Part shown: positions 1-7,919 of the stretch, in pieces
Position numbering within the stretch: the first letter of the stretch is position 1
How the letters are laid out: every line of letters starts with the position of its first letter
Source: Gallionellaceae bacterium
Lineage (GTDB): Bacteria > Pseudomonadota > Gammaproteobacteria > Burkholderiales > Gallionellaceae
Length of the DNA: 16,606 nucleotides
Assembly (NCBI GenBank): GCA_030690855.1
Contig: JAUYFR010000324.1
Location: 1-16,606 of the forward strand
Reading direction: 5' to 3'
Program-made: the position numbers and the translations under genes
Notes under the pieces: model-generated
What the model saw: the letters and a program-made list of their open reading frames with translations, nothing else
Told to the model about the DNA's origin: nothing
Databases searched by the model: none

Positions 1-359
1 GCTTGCAGCAGCTTGGCGAAGAAGGTGCAGTGCAAGTGTTTAAGCCGTTGGATGGCGGCGATTTGATTTTGGGTGCGGTCGGCATGTTGCAGTTCGACGT
101 GGTAGCGAGTCGCTTGCAAGGTGAGTACGGTGTTGATGCAATGTTCGAAGGAACAAGCACCACCAGCGCGCGTTGGGTCACTTGTGACGATAAAAAAATT
201 CTCGCTGATTTTGAGAAAGCGTTATCACACAATTTGTCGATTGATGCAGCCGGCAACTTAGCTTATCTCGCACCGAACAATGTGAACTTGAAACTGACAC
301 AAGAGCGTTGGCCGAAAGTTGTGTTCCATACCACGCGCGAACACGCCGTTAAGTTATGA
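1..359 (+). CDS. prfC: Peptide chain release factor 3 (RF3), C-terminal part, 5' truncated by window edge
   Basis: The reading frame is open from base 3 and gives the last 119 codons of RF3. RF3 is the translational GTPase that removes RF1/RF2 from the ribosome after peptide release. The visible part is the C-terminal domain: it begins LQQLGEEGAVQVF, continues through GAVGMLQFDVV and ends with NLAYLAPNNVNLKLTQERWP followed by a TTREH-type tail. From memory this matches E. coli PrfC closely. The GTPase domain lies upstream of the window, so its motifs cannot be checked. The stop codon TGA (357-359) overlaps the ATG of the next gene as ATGA, which suggests translational coupling. The TTG at base 3 is an internal codon, not a start. 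Confidence 0.95.
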   Translation, partial: LQQLGEEGAVQVFKPLDGGDLILGAVGMLQFDVVASRLQGEYGVDAMFEGTSTTSARWVTCDDKKILADFEKALSHNLSIDAAGNLAYLAPNNVNLKLTQERWPKVVFHTTREHAVKL

Positions 360-574
360 CGCAGCAACTTGAATTCCAACTACGTGGTGAATTCGTTGAG
401 CTATGTAATTTGCTCAAGTTGAGTGGCGTGTGCGATAGCGGCGGCGCGGGTAAAACGCTGGTGGCCGAGGGTGTGGTGTCTGTTGATGGCAAAGTGGAAT
501 TGCGCAAAACGGCAAAAATACGTGCAGGCTCAGTGGTTACATTGGGTGATGTGCAGATTAAGGTATTGGCTTAA
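356..574 (+). CDS. ybcJ: YbcJ-family S4-domain RNA-binding protein
   Basis: This 72-residue protein is essentially a single S4-like RNA-binding fold. Recognisable parts are the VELCNLLKLSGVCDSGGAGK helix-turn region (about residues 14-33), then VAEGVVSVDGKVELRK and KIRAGSVV. These match E. coli YbcJ in order and spacing. S4 domains bind structured RNA, often rRNA, but YbcJ has no firmly assigned role. The ATG overlaps the prfC stop (ATGA), and arfB begins three bases after this stop, so it sits between two termination/rescue factors. That context suggests a ribosome-linked role, which is inference. The overlapping frame at 423-851 is a shadow. Confidence 0.88.
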   Translation: MTQQLEFQLRGEFVELCNLLKLSGVCDSGGAGKTLVAEGVVSVDGKVELRKTAKIRAGSVVTLGDVQIKVLA

Positions 575-577
575 ATC

Positions 578-991
578 GTGTTGTACATCTCTCACAACGT
601 CACCATCACTGAACGTGAAATCGAATTCACCGCAGTGCGAGCACAAGGCGCAGGCGGGCAAAACGTCAATAAGGTTTCGAGCGCAGTGCATTTGCGTTTC
701 AATATTGGAGTATCTTCACTGCCGGAAGATTTCAAACAGCGTTTGCTACAACTCAATGATCAGCGCATCACCAAAGATGGCGTCGTTGTCATCAAGGCAC
801 AAGAGTTTCGCAATCAAGAGCAAAATCGCAATGAAGCGCTACGACGTTTGAAAGCATTACTGCTGTTGGTGGCCGTTAAGCCCAAGCCGCGCGTGGCCAC
901 TAAGCCCACTCGTAGTTCAGAGCGCAAGCGCATCGAGAGTAAAGTGAAGCGCGGCGCAGTTAAAAGTTTAAGAGGGCGAGTGATCGAATAA
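578..991 (+). CDS. arfB: Alternative ribosome-rescue factor B, peptidyl-tRNA hydrolase
   Basis: ArfB (YaeJ) is a codon-independent release factor. It enters stalled ribosomes that lack mRNA in the A site and hydrolyses peptidyl-tRNA. The 137-residue product has the catalytic GGQ at residues 26-28 within AVRAQGAGGQNVNK, then a VHLRF strand and an IVIKAQE-like segment (VVVIKAQEFRNQEQNRNEA). The Lys/Arg-rich C-terminal tail (KPTRSSERKRIESKVKRG) is the part that threads into the empty mRNA channel in the family. Length is close to E. coli ArfB (140). The GTG start at 578 is chosen because MLYIS then aligns with the E. coli MIVIS start; TTG at 581 is the alternative. It lies three bases after the ybcJ-like stop and three before yaeQ, so it is probably one operon with both. 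Confidence 0.95.
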   Translation: MLYISHNVTITEREIEFTAVRAQGAGGQNVNKVSSAVHLRFNIGVSSLPEDFKQRLLQLNDQRITKDGVVVIKAQEFRNQEQNRNEALRRLKALLLLVAVKPKPRVATKPTRSSERKRIESKVKRGAVKSLRGRVIE

Positions 992-994
992 CTT

Positions 995-1555
995 ATGGCA
1001 ATCAAAGCAACGGTATTTAAAGCCAATCTGCAAATCGCAGATATGGAGCGTCACTACTACCAAGATCACACGCTAACCTTGGCGCGGCATCCGTCTGAAA
1101 CCGATGAGCGCATGATGATTCGTCTGTTGGCCTTCGCCTTGCATGCGCAGGAGTATCTCGAATTCGGCGAAGGCATGAACGATGATAGCGAGGCTGATTT
1201 ATGGCAGAAAGATTTAACTGGCGCCATTCAGCTATGGATTGACGTGGGCATTCCTGACGAAAAACTTATTCGCAAAGCGTGCGGTCGCGCAGAGCAAGTG
1301 ATCGTGTATTGCTACGGCGGGCGTGTGGCGGAAATGTGGTTCGCCAAAGACAGCGCGCAATTTGCTCGCCAAAAAAATCTCACCATTATTAATTTACCCG
1401 TGGAGAGCTCGCGCGAATTGGCAAAGCTAGCGCAGCGTAATATGAACTTGCAGTGCACCATTCAAGATGGACAGGTGTGGCTCAGTGATGGTGAGGCGAG
1501 TGTGCAGGTAGAACGAGTGGTATTGAAGGCAGCAGAAAAGGGTAGGATGGGTTGA
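995..1555 (+). CDS. yaeQ: YaeQ family protein
   Basis: The 186-residue product matches YaeQ over its whole length: MAIKATVFKANLQIADMERH at the N-terminus, the very conserved LARHPSETDERMMIRLLAFA (residues about 29-48), then LWIDVGIPDEKLIRKACGRA and LQCTIQDGQVWLSD. YaeQ proteins adopt a PD-(D/E)XK nuclease-like fold, but their biochemical activity is not settled; early reports linked them to RfaH-like transcription elongation. In E. coli yaeQ and arfB (yaeJ) are also neighbours, in the opposite order. The gene follows arfB by three bases and is the last of the plus-strand run; the next gene converges on it. Confidence 0.93.
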   Translation: MAIKATVFKANLQIADMERHYYQDHTLTLARHPSETDERMMIRLLAFALHAQEYLEFGEGMNDDSEADLWQKDLTGAIQLWIDVGIPDEKLIRKACGRAEQVIVYCYGGRVAEMWFAKDSAQFARQKNLTIINLPVESSRELAKLAQRNMNLQCTIQDGQVWLSDGEASVQVERVVLKAAEKGRMG

Positions 1556-1588
1556 GCGTTGCGATACCCATCAACGCGGCTACGCGTT
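1556..1588. terminator. Candidate hairpin between convergent yaeQ and the GGDEF-EAL gene
   Basis: Only 24 bases separate the two convergent genes. AACGCG (1573-1578) pairs with CGCGTT (1583-1588) around a GCTA loop. GCGTTG (1556-1561) can alternatively pair with CAACGC (1572-1577). On the plus strand the stem is followed by a weak T/A run (TAAAAAC), so termination efficiency is doubtful. The stem includes the last codons and stop of the minus-strand gene. Confidence 0.35.
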
Positions 1589-4500
1589 TAAAAACAGATC
1601 AAACTCTGCGGCCGGCATAGGCCGCGCAAATAAATATCCTTGAGCATAGTCACAACCCGCAGCGACTAAAATTTCGCGTTGTTGTTCAGTCTCCACTCCT
1701 TCAGCAATGACCATCATGCCGAGTTTATGTGCCATGGCAATAATCGCTTCGACAATCACTTGATCGCCGTGACTATTCACCATGTTGCGCACGAAGGACT
1801 GATCCACTTTGATGTAGTCGATGTCAAAACGCTGCAAATAAGACATCGCCGAATAGCCTGTACCGAAGTCATCCAAGGACACTTGAATACCTGCATCGCG
1901 ATAAGCCAGCAAGGTATCTTTCACCTCATTGCGATCGTCCATGAGCAAGCCTTCGGTAATTTCCATCACGATGCAGGCCGGAGGAAGTGACAACTTTTTC
2001 AGCCAGTCAACGATATCCAAATTGACATTGCCGGCGATAAATTGGCGGGGAGATTTGTTCACGCTAATTTGAATTGACGTCAAGTGGGAAGATTTGTTCA
2101 GGTGCCAGCTGAGCGCTTGTAGCGCGGACTGGCGGAATACCCAATCACCAATGGTGTTGATTAAGCCAATATCCTCCGCTAACGGAATAAAAGTAGCGGG
2201 ACTGATCATGCCGAGGGTGGGGTGGTGCCAGCGTAATAGCGCTTCGGCTTTGGTCACGTCGCCAGTGCTGAGCTCGATGATGGGCTGGTAGTAAACTTCA
2301 AGTTGATCGGCGGCGAGTGCGCCACGCAAATCATTGCTTAATTGCAAACGCAATTGCGCGGCAACTTGCATCGAGGCGGTGAAGTAGCTGAACTGATTAC
2401 GCCCCCTACTTTTTGCCACGTACATTGCTTGGTCCGCATTTTTTAAGAGTGAGCTGATGTCGTTTGCATCAGCAGGGTAAATGGTGATACCGATACTGGC
2501 TGAGACGTAAGCGATGGACTGGCCGATGTGGAATGGCTCGGCCAGTGTCTTAATAATACTTTCAGCGATATTCTCAAGCCGCTCGGTTTCTGTCAGGCCT
2601 GGCAAAATAACGGTGAACTCATCTCCGCCTAGACGCGCTAAAGTATCCGAATCGCGGATGCAATGCGCGATGCGCTTTGCGGCGTCTTGCAGTAAAAAAT
2701 CACCCGTCTCATGGCCTAGGCTGTCATTCACTTCTTTAAAATGATCAAGGTCAATAAACATTAGCGCCAACGGCACTTTATCGCGTTCGGTTTTTTTCAA
2801 CTCATGGCCGAGACGATCATAGAACAAGCGTCGATTGGGTAAGCCGGTTAAGGAGTCGAAATTTGCCTGTTCTAAAATCACCGCCTCGGTGCGTTTCATC
2901 TCAGTGATGTCCGAGAAAATGGCGACGCGGTGCTTTACCTGATGCTCTTCGTCATAGAGTGTGTTGATATTGGTCCACTGCACATAAGGTTCGCGGTTTT
3001 TACGCTGGTTCTGAATTTCGCCGGCCCATTTTCCTATTAAATTGATCGACGCCCACATAGAACTAATGGTTTCTGGATTTACCTTGCCAGAGCCTAAAAT
3101 TTTCGGGTCGCGACCAATAACCTCTTCTGCGGTGTATTGAGTAATTTCGGTGAACGCAGGATTAATCGCGATAATCCGATTTTTCTCATTGGTAATGAGA
3201 ATAGCGTTAGGTGAATTTTGAAATACGGTGTCGGATAAGCGCAGCGAGTCTTCAACTAACTTGCGTTCAATGGTGATGCCCACCAATTTACTCATCTCTT
3301 CAATGAGCTTGATTTGCTCGTTATTAGGCTCTCCTGCAGTTGGTTGGTAGATCGAAAAAGTGCCGAGCAATTTTTTGCTCGGTGAGAGGATGGGCTCACT
3401 CCAGCATGAGGTGATATTGCTACGGAAAGCGGCGCTCTTAAATTCGGGAAGAAAGGGATGTAGCTGTAAATCGTTCAAAATAACTCGCGTTTTGTTAGCG
3501 GCAGCGATGCTACATGAGCAGATATTGGAGCCAATTTCTACATTTGCGTTCGAGGCTTTATACGCGGCGGGTAGGCTGGGTGCGGCACTCAGCACAAGAC
3601 AATTACCTGTTTCATCAACGTGCATAATGGCGCAGAAGGACTCTGGCAGTTCTTTCTCAACAAGGCTGATGATGGTGTTTAAGATTGCGGCGGTTGAATC
3701 GCCATGAGCCAGGCCTTCAAGAACCTCGCTGCGAAGCTTCTCGCGGTTTAAGGCTAGTTCGCGTGCGGTAACATCAGTGACAATGGAGTAGAGCAACTCT
3801 TTACCACGGAAATTAACACGGGCGGAGTGAACCTCAACATTTCGCATGGCACCCGAAGCTTGGCGATGCTTGAATAAGAAAAAATTGTTGCCACTATGCC
3901 CCGCAAGCGCCATTTTTTCATGTAATAACTCTGAGGGAAGCGAATTGATTTCAACGATGTTCATCGTCTTCATCTGCGCAATATCCCATCCATAAAATTT
4001 GGCTGCCGCTGGATTGGCGTCGATAATTGTGCCGCTTTCTGGATCAATTAACAGTTTAATTGCCGTGTTGTTCTCAAACATGGCGCGATAAAGAGCTTCA
4101 TTCTCAAGTAGCAGCTTTTCGTCATATTTCAGTTGCGTTTGTAACAAGTTAAAACTGGTTTGTAATTGCTGAATCTCGGGGCTACCTTCAAGTGGCAGGT
4201 CAGTGAATGTTTGATTGCCAATTAGTTTGGCGATACGCGCTACCGAGCGCTGAAGGGGAGAAAGTTCATGGCGCAAAAATAACCAAAGCAAGGGCAACAC
4301 AAATGCAGAAATCACGATAGCTGCAACAATCGAATTGTTGCGAATGTGAGCGATCGCTGAAAATGCTTGTTCAGTGGGTAGTACGCCCACTACGATCCAC
4401 CCTGCGCTGGGAATTTGTTTAGCCGAACTCAGTTCTTCAATATCTTGGCCGTTGACGGCAATGCCGGAGCCTTCGTAACCCTCTATAAAACGATCGTGCA

Positions 4501-5254
4501 TTTTATTTACGCCAGGCGTAGGTAGCGGTTTTAACGTCAGGCGGTGGTCCGAAGCCGCGACATAAATGTTGTCTCGAGGGGAGGCGATCAGATAGCTACT
4601 GGTGTTGGGATGAGTTTCTGCATCGAAGTTGCTCAGTAAGCTGCCATCACTCAAGCTCACAATGCCGGCGAAGACGCCCACGATATGTGAATTTTTATCG
4701 AAGATGGGCACCGCGATTACCAAGCGTGGGTCTTTAACAAATCGACCTAGGCTGGGCTTGGATAGCGCAGGCTTTCCCGTTGCCACGACCTCCTTATAAA
4801 ACTCGCGTTGCGTGAAGTCGGCCGTCCCTCGGCCTTCTGCTACGGGATAATCAACGATGCCACGTCCCTCTTTAGAAATGACGATGGTGCCGAGAGTGAA
4901 AAGTTTGTAAATTGCTTTGCGTTCAACCAAAAATGCGGTGAGCTGAGCGGGACTCTTAAGCATTTCTGGTGTGATTGAAGACGCAACTACGGCGAGCGAA
5001 TCTTTGCGCAGTTTGACCGCATTCTCTATCCGCTCTGCGACAAAGCTAACTTCTGAAAATTGATGACTGGAGAGCGAGACCTCTAGCTCTTCGCGCAAGT
5101 GTTGCGAAAAGTAATAGGTAAGGAGCGTAATGGAAAACAAAAACAATCCCAAGGTAAATAGAGTTACCTTGAGTTTTAGACTCAGTTGTTTAAGCGCGCC
5201 AAACATGAAAAATAAATAATTATTTTTTGAGGGGGGTGGGTAATCATTATACAT
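1580..5254 (-). CDS. Membrane-bound sensory diguanylate cyclase/phosphodiesterase (HAMP-PAS-GAF-PAS-GGDEF-EAL)
   Basis: This is a 1224-residue c-di-GMP enzyme. Domains in order: TM1 (about 29-49), a periplasmic Cache-like sensor (50-305), TM2 (308-327), a HAMP-like linker (328-380), PAS (385-500), GAF (515-665), PAS (670-788), GGDEF (795-955) and EAL (970-1220). The cyclase active site is intact (GGDEF 876-880) and the product-inhibition I-site RDSD is at 867-870. EAL residues are also intact: E1004 in EALLRW, N1066, E1098, D1128/D1129 in DDFGTGYS, K1149, E1185 in AEGVE and Q1205. Both activities are therefore possible; which dominates cannot be read from sequence. The GAF contains a CSCS motif (579-582). 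The annotated ATG overlaps the alkD-like stop by 8 bases, but residues 1-16 look non-conserved; ATG at 5206 (M17, then FGALKQLSLKLK before TM1) is an equally good start. No clear Shine-Dalgarno supports either. Confidence 0.93.
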   Translation of the reverse strand: MYNDYPPPSKNNYLFFMFGALKQLSLKLKVTLFTLGLFLFSITLLTYYFSQHLREELEVSLSSHQFSEVSFVAERIENAVKLRKDSLAVVASSITPEMLKSPAQLTAFLVERKAIYKLFTLGTIVISKEGRGIVDYPVAEGRGTADFTQREFYKEVVATGKPALSKPSLGRFVKDPRLVIAVPIFDKNSHIVGVFAGIVSLSDGSLLSNFDAETHPNTSSYLIASPRDNIYVAASDHRLTLKPLPTPGVNKMHDRFIEGYEGSGIAVNGQDIEELSSAKQIPSAGWIVVGVLPTEQAFSAIAHIRNNSIVAAIVISAFVLPLLWLFLRHELSPLQRSVARIAKLIGNQTFTDLPLEGSPEIQQLQTSFNLLQTQLKYDEKLLLENEALYRAMFENNTAIKLLIDPESGTIIDANPAAAKFYGWDIAQMKTMNIVEINSLPSELLHEKMALAGHSGNNFFLFKHRQASGAMRNVEVHSARVNFRGKELLYSIVTDVTARELALNREKLRSEVLEGLAHGDSTAAILNTIISLVEKELPESFCAIMHVDETGNCLVLSAAPSLPAAYKASNANVEIGSNICSCSIAAANKTRVILNDLQLHPFLPEFKSAAFRSNITSCWSEPILSPSKKLLGTFSIYQPTAGEPNNEQIKLIEEMSKLVGITIERKLVEDSLRLSDTVFQNSPNAILITNEKNRIIAINPAFTEITQYTAEEVIGRDPKILGSGKVNPETISSMWASINLIGKWAGEIQNQRKNREPYVQWTNINTLYDEEHQVKHRVAIFSDITEMKRTEAVILEQANFDSLTGLPNRRLFYDRLGHELKKTERDKVPLALMFIDLDHFKEVNDSLGHETGDFLLQDAAKRIAHCIRDSDTLARLGGDEFTVILPGLTETERLENIAESIIKTLAEPFHIGQSIAYVSASIGITIYPADANDISSLLKNADQAMYVAKSRGRNQFSYFTASMQVAAQLRLQLSNDLRGALAADQLEVYYQPIIELSTGDVTKAEALLRWHHPTLGMISPATFIPLAEDIGLINTIGDWVFRQSALQALSWHLNKSSHLTSIQISVNKSPRQFIAGNVNLDIVDWLKKLSLPPACIVMEITEGLLMDDRNEVKDTLLAYRDAGIQVSLDDFGTGYSAMSYLQRFDIDYIKVDQSFVRNMVNSHGDQVIVEAIIAMAHKLGMMVIAEGVETEQQREILVAAGCDYAQGYLFARPMPAAEFDLFLNA

Positions 5255-5981
5255 TTAGCGTTGTGCTACCAATGCCAATCTCCTTACAGGGCCTAAGGTA
5301 ATTAAGCCTTAAGGGTTCAGGTAGTCGCTCAATGGCATAGCGTAATGCGGTGCGTGGCATAACAGGGCAATGATGTCGCAAAAAGCGTTCAAGCGCTGCC
5401 TGATCACGCTTGCCTACTTCGCGCAGCATCCAGCCCACGGCTTTGTGCATGAGATCGTGTTGGTCGCTGAGCAAGTGTTCAGCGATTTTTAAAGTGTCGT
5501 TAAAATCGTTTTGCCGAATGAAATGAAAAGTGGCAATGATGGCAATGCGACGCTCCCATAGTGAGTTTGATTTCAGTAAGTGATAAAGAGTGTCGCGTGG
5601 TTTGTCGGCCAGAAAATTGCCCACAATGTGCGGTGCGCTGACATCAACCAAATCCCAATTATTAATGTGTGCGGTATGGGCAAGGTAAAGCTCATAGGCT
5701 TGTTGCTGGGCGTGTTCATCACCGCGCTGATAAAAATCAATCAGTAGTAACAAAGCAAAAAGACGCTCTTCATGAAATTTTGATTTGATTAGAGCGTCAA
5801 TCATTTTAAGTGGTGTGCCGCGATAGCTTTTTATCAAAGCGCGTAGCGTGGGGACTTTGATGCCGAGAAAAATATCGCCCTCGCCATATTGCCCCGGCCC
5901 TGTTTTGAAAAAACTTTGTGCAATCTTTGCGACTGCTGGGTCGGCGATGCTACGTAGATGAGTTTGAATTTTTGTCGGCAT
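5247..5981 (-). CDS. alkD: DNA alkylation repair protein, AlkD-like HEAT-repeat glycosylase
   Basis: This 244-residue all-helical protein is of the AlkD family, which excises positively charged N3- and N7-alkylated purines without base flipping. The conserved N-terminal KVPTLRALIK segment is present. Catalytic and DNA-binding residues known from Bacillus cereus AlkD are visible: W109 and D113 in NNWDLVDVSAPHIVG, an arginine at 144/145 in LWERRIAIIATF (B. cereus R148) and W184 in KAVGWMLREVGKRD (B. cereus W187). It lies 5 bases downstream of the dioxygenase gene, and its stop overlaps the possible start of the c-di-GMP gene, so the three are probably one transcript. No functional link among them is known to me. 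Assignment to the family is firm; the exact substrate is not. Confidence 0.9.
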   Translation of the reverse strand: MPTKIQTHLRSIADPAVAKIAQSFFKTGPGQYGEGDIFLGIKVPTLRALIKSYRGTPLKMIDALIKSKFHEERLFALLLLIDFYQRGDEHAQQQAYELYLAHTAHINNWDLVDVSAPHIVGNFLADKPRDTLYHLLKSNSLWERRIAIIATFHFIRQNDFNDTLKIAEHLLSDQHDLMHKAVGWMLREVGKRDQAALERFLRHHCPVMPRTALRYAIERLPEPLRLNYLRPCKEIGIGSTTLNV

Positions 5982-5986
5982 GCAGA

Positions 5987-6802
5987 TTAGCCAAATTGAT
6001 AGGCCGAGACCATCTTGCCCATGAGTGATTCACGGTATGTGATTTTTCCGCTGGATTCACCTGCTGCTCCGGCTACGACCATGAGCGGTAATAGATGCTC
6101 GCTACGCGGATGGCAGGCTTTTGCGCCTGGCGCTTGCTGCCAATGAATAAGCGCATTTTCACGAGTGGCAGGTGTGGCAGTGATGGCGTTACCGAGCCAA
6201 GTGTCAAACTGCACTGAGGCTTCATCAGCTATTGCATATGGGCGGAAAAAGTCACGTAAGTTGTGATAACTCAAGCCGCTACCGACGATGAGCACGCCTT
6301 CGCTGCGTAGGGGAGCGAGTGCGCGTCCTAAGGTGATGTGTCGCGCAGGGTCAAGGTCGTTAAGTAGCGAGAGTTGTACGATAGGAATGTCGGCATCTGG
6401 GTAAATCAGTTTGAAGGGGATAAATACGCCGTGATCTAAGCCGCGTTTGTGTTCTTGTTGCGAGGTGAGGCCTGTTTGCTCAAGCAATGTTTGAATGCGC
6501 GAGGCGATATTACGTGCACCTGATGCGGGGTAGGTTAATTGGTAAGTGTGTGCAGGAAAGCCGTAGTAGTCATACAACAGTTCAAATTTTTCAGGAGCAA
6601 GTACAGTAGGCTCTACGCATTCCCAGTGTGCAGAAATAACCAAAACTGCTTTGGGCTTTGTTCCAATCATGCTGGGAATGGCGCGCAAAAAATTGGCCAT
6701 GCCATTCCATAAGGTAGGTGGAAATCCTGGCATCGGTTCCATGAAAAAACAAGGGCCACCGCCGTGCGGGATAAATAAAGTGGGGAGTTTGGGTTTCGTC
6801 AT
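5987..6802 (-). CDS. ygiD: Class III extradiol ring-cleavage dioxygenase, LigB/YgiD (4,5-DOPA dioxygenase) family
   Basis: The 271-residue product belongs to the LigB-fold, metal-dependent dioxygenases that cleave catechol-type rings beside the hydroxyls; E. coli YgiD acts on L-DOPA in vitro. Motifs (counted from an upstream TTG, so subtract 2 for the ATG chosen here): LFIPHGGGPC with H15, VLVISAHWE with H61, GLDHGVFIPF with H126, GLSYHNLRD with H182, and HPRSEHLLPLMVVAGAAG with H233 and H238. The first two and the late histidine are expected to bind or polarise the metal-substrate centre. I chose ATG at 6802 because MTKPKLPTLFIPHGGG fits the family start; the TTG at 6808 adds only two residues. 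It is the first gene of the minus-strand run and is divergent from hemG. The physiological substrate is unknown. Confidence 0.88.
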   Translation of the reverse strand: MTKPKLPTLFIPHGGGPCFFMEPMPGFPPTLWNGMANFLRAIPSMIGTKPKAVLVISAHWECVEPTVLAPEKFELLYDYYGFPAHTYQLTYPASGARNIASRIQTLLEQTGLTSQQEHKRGLDHGVFIPFKLIYPDADIPIVQLSLLNDLDPARHITLGRALAPLRSEGVLIVGSGLSYHNLRDFFRPYAIADEASVQFDTWLGNAITATPATRENALIHWQQAPGAKACHPRSEHLLPLMVVAGAAGESSGKITYRESLMGKMVSAYQFG

Positions 6803-6965
6803 GGACAATATAATCAGGTGGGATTGATTGTTTGGTTCGGTTAAACAATGGCAACATAATATACGCCAAGGGCGGTGGGCATTATTGTGTTATTTAGTTT
6901 AGCTCATACAGTTTGGCTATGAACACTCGTTGTAATTTTCTTCTCTTAGGTTTCTTACAAAGCAT
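6803..6965. promoter_or_regulatory. Divergent promoter region between the dioxygenase gene and hemG
   Basis: This 163-bp AT-rich spacer separates divergent genes and should hold both promoters. For hemG a plausible sigma-70 pair is TTGTGT (6885-6890), 16 bp, then TACAGT (6907-6912). For the minus strand the only AT-rich -10-like stretch is TATATTAT (around 6857-6864), without a convincing -35. No clear operator palindrome was found. Confidence 0.4.
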
Positions 6966-7493
6966 ATGGCAAATATTCTTATACTTTATTCAACTACTGA
7001 TGGTCACACGCTGGAAATTTGCCAACAGCTTATGGCTATAAATAAGCAAGCGCATAACAAAGTGAGCTTGGTAGACTTGAAAGAGGCAGAAATAATTGAC
7101 CTGCTCCCATTTGACAAGATTGTAATTGGCGCCAGCATTCGCTACGGTAGGCACAGCCCTCGCGTCATTAAATTCATTAAAATAAATCAGCGAATTTTGG
7201 AGAGCAAACCCAACGCTTTTTTTTCAGTGAACGTGGTTGCACGCAAGCCAGAAAAAAACACTCCCGAAACAAATCCCTATCTGAATAAGTTATTACACAA
7301 GATAGATTGGCGCCCCAAAAATTTAGCCGTATTTGCAGGCAAGATCGATTACCCGAGATACAACTTTATAGATCGCTTGATGATTAGATTCATTATGTGG
7401 CTAACGAATGGCCCGACACATAGAGATGCGGTTGTCGATTTTACAGATTGGAATAAAGTTGACGACTTTGGGCGGCTAATCGTAAGGATGTAG
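6966..7493 (+). CDS. hemG: Protoporphyrinogen IX dehydrogenase (quinone-dependent), HemG
   Basis: HemG is an FMN flavodoxin-like enzyme that oxidises protoporphyrinogen IX to protoporphyrin IX in haem synthesis and passes electrons to membrane quinones. The 175-residue product starts with the FMN phosphate loop LYSTTDGHTLEIC (about residues 7-19) and has VIGASIRYGRHS (53-64). It also carries the long-chain insert that distinguishes HemG from true flavodoxins: SVNVVARKPEKNTPETNPY followed by WRPKNLAVFAGKIDYPRY. The C-terminal FTDWNKVDDF motif also matches. The ATG at 6966 gives the usual MANILILYSTTDG start, though its Shine-Dalgarno is weak. Hand counts over three 60-base lines give about 42% G+C against about 55% in a sampled alkD line, so it may have a different history from its neighbours. 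Confidence 0.93.
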   Translation: MANILILYSTTDGHTLEICQQLMAINKQAHNKVSLVDLKEAEIIDLLPFDKIVIGASIRYGRHSPRVIKFIKINQRILESKPNAFFSVNVVARKPEKNTPETNPYLNKLLHKIDWRPKNLAVFAGKIDYPRYNFIDRLMIRFIMWLTNGPTHRDAVVDFTDWNKVDDFGRLIVRM

Positions 7494-7577
7494 AGAGCAT
7501 CAGTGCATCGTATCTTTCTCGACCAACACCTTATCCGAGTAACCAGCTCCAAAATCTTTGTCAATTGCAACATGAGC
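7494..7577. other. Short convergent spacer between hemG and the cus operon end
   Basis: These 84 bases lie between two converging genes. I looked for stem-loops followed by T-runs on both strands and found none that is convincing, so transcription of the copper operon and of hemG may run into each other here. Confidence 0.5.
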
Positions 7578-7919
7578 CTACATTTTCATGAGCATGACGA
7601 TTTCCCACTGTTTCTTTTCACTCTGCACCAACTCAAAGTGTACTGAGTCGCCCACTTTAATGCCGTTAGGGAGAGGGGCGCGCAAGACGAACCACATGAT
7701 CATGGGGGGCCAGTTGAGTGCGGGAATGGCTTCATGGGCGATTTGCACTTTGCCTGCTTTAGCATTAATTGCCTTAAGCGCGCCCATGCCTTGAATGCGA
7801 GTTACGTTGTTTGTGGTTTGCATTTGATGTGGTGAGACATCATGCCCATGTTGCTCTGCCAGCGCTGCGCCGCTAGTGATGGTGAAGACGATACTTAATG
7901 CCAGTGTCAGTGTTTTCAT
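7578..7919 (-). CDS. cusF: CusF-like periplasmic Cu(I)/Ag(I)-binding protein
   Basis: The 113-residue precursor has a signal peptide (MKTLTLALSIVFTITSGAALA, cleavage near A21/E22) and then one CusF small beta-barrel domain. The metal site of E. coli CusF (H36, W44, M47, M49) is reproduced with identical spacing as H62, W70, M73 and M75 within AHEAIPALNWPPMIMWF; the tryptophan caps the bound Cu(I)/Ag(I). A His-rich stretch HGHDVSPHQM follows the signal peptide. CusF proteins hand periplasmic metal to CusB to switch on the pump. The ATG overlaps the cusA stop (ATGA), so it is the last, translationally coupled gene of the operon. In E. coli cusF lies between cusC and cusB, so this order differs. 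Confidence 0.92.
   Translation of the reverse strand: MKTLTLALSIVFTITSGAALAEQHGHDVSPHQMQTTNNVTRIQGMGALKAINAKAGKVQIAHEAIPALNWPPMIMWFVLRAPLPNGIKVGDSVHFELVQSEKKQWEIVMLMKM

Noticed and set aside
423..851. 142-codon plus-strand frame overlapping the ybcJ-like gene and arfB
   Set aside because: It is a frame-shifted reading of two genes that match known families end to end.
6803..6808. TTG start of the dioxygenase gene at 6808
   Set aside because: It adds only two residues and has no better ribosome binding site; the ATG at 6802 fits the family start.
7494..7577. Terminator of the copper operon
   Set aside because: No stem with a following T-run could be found on either strand.
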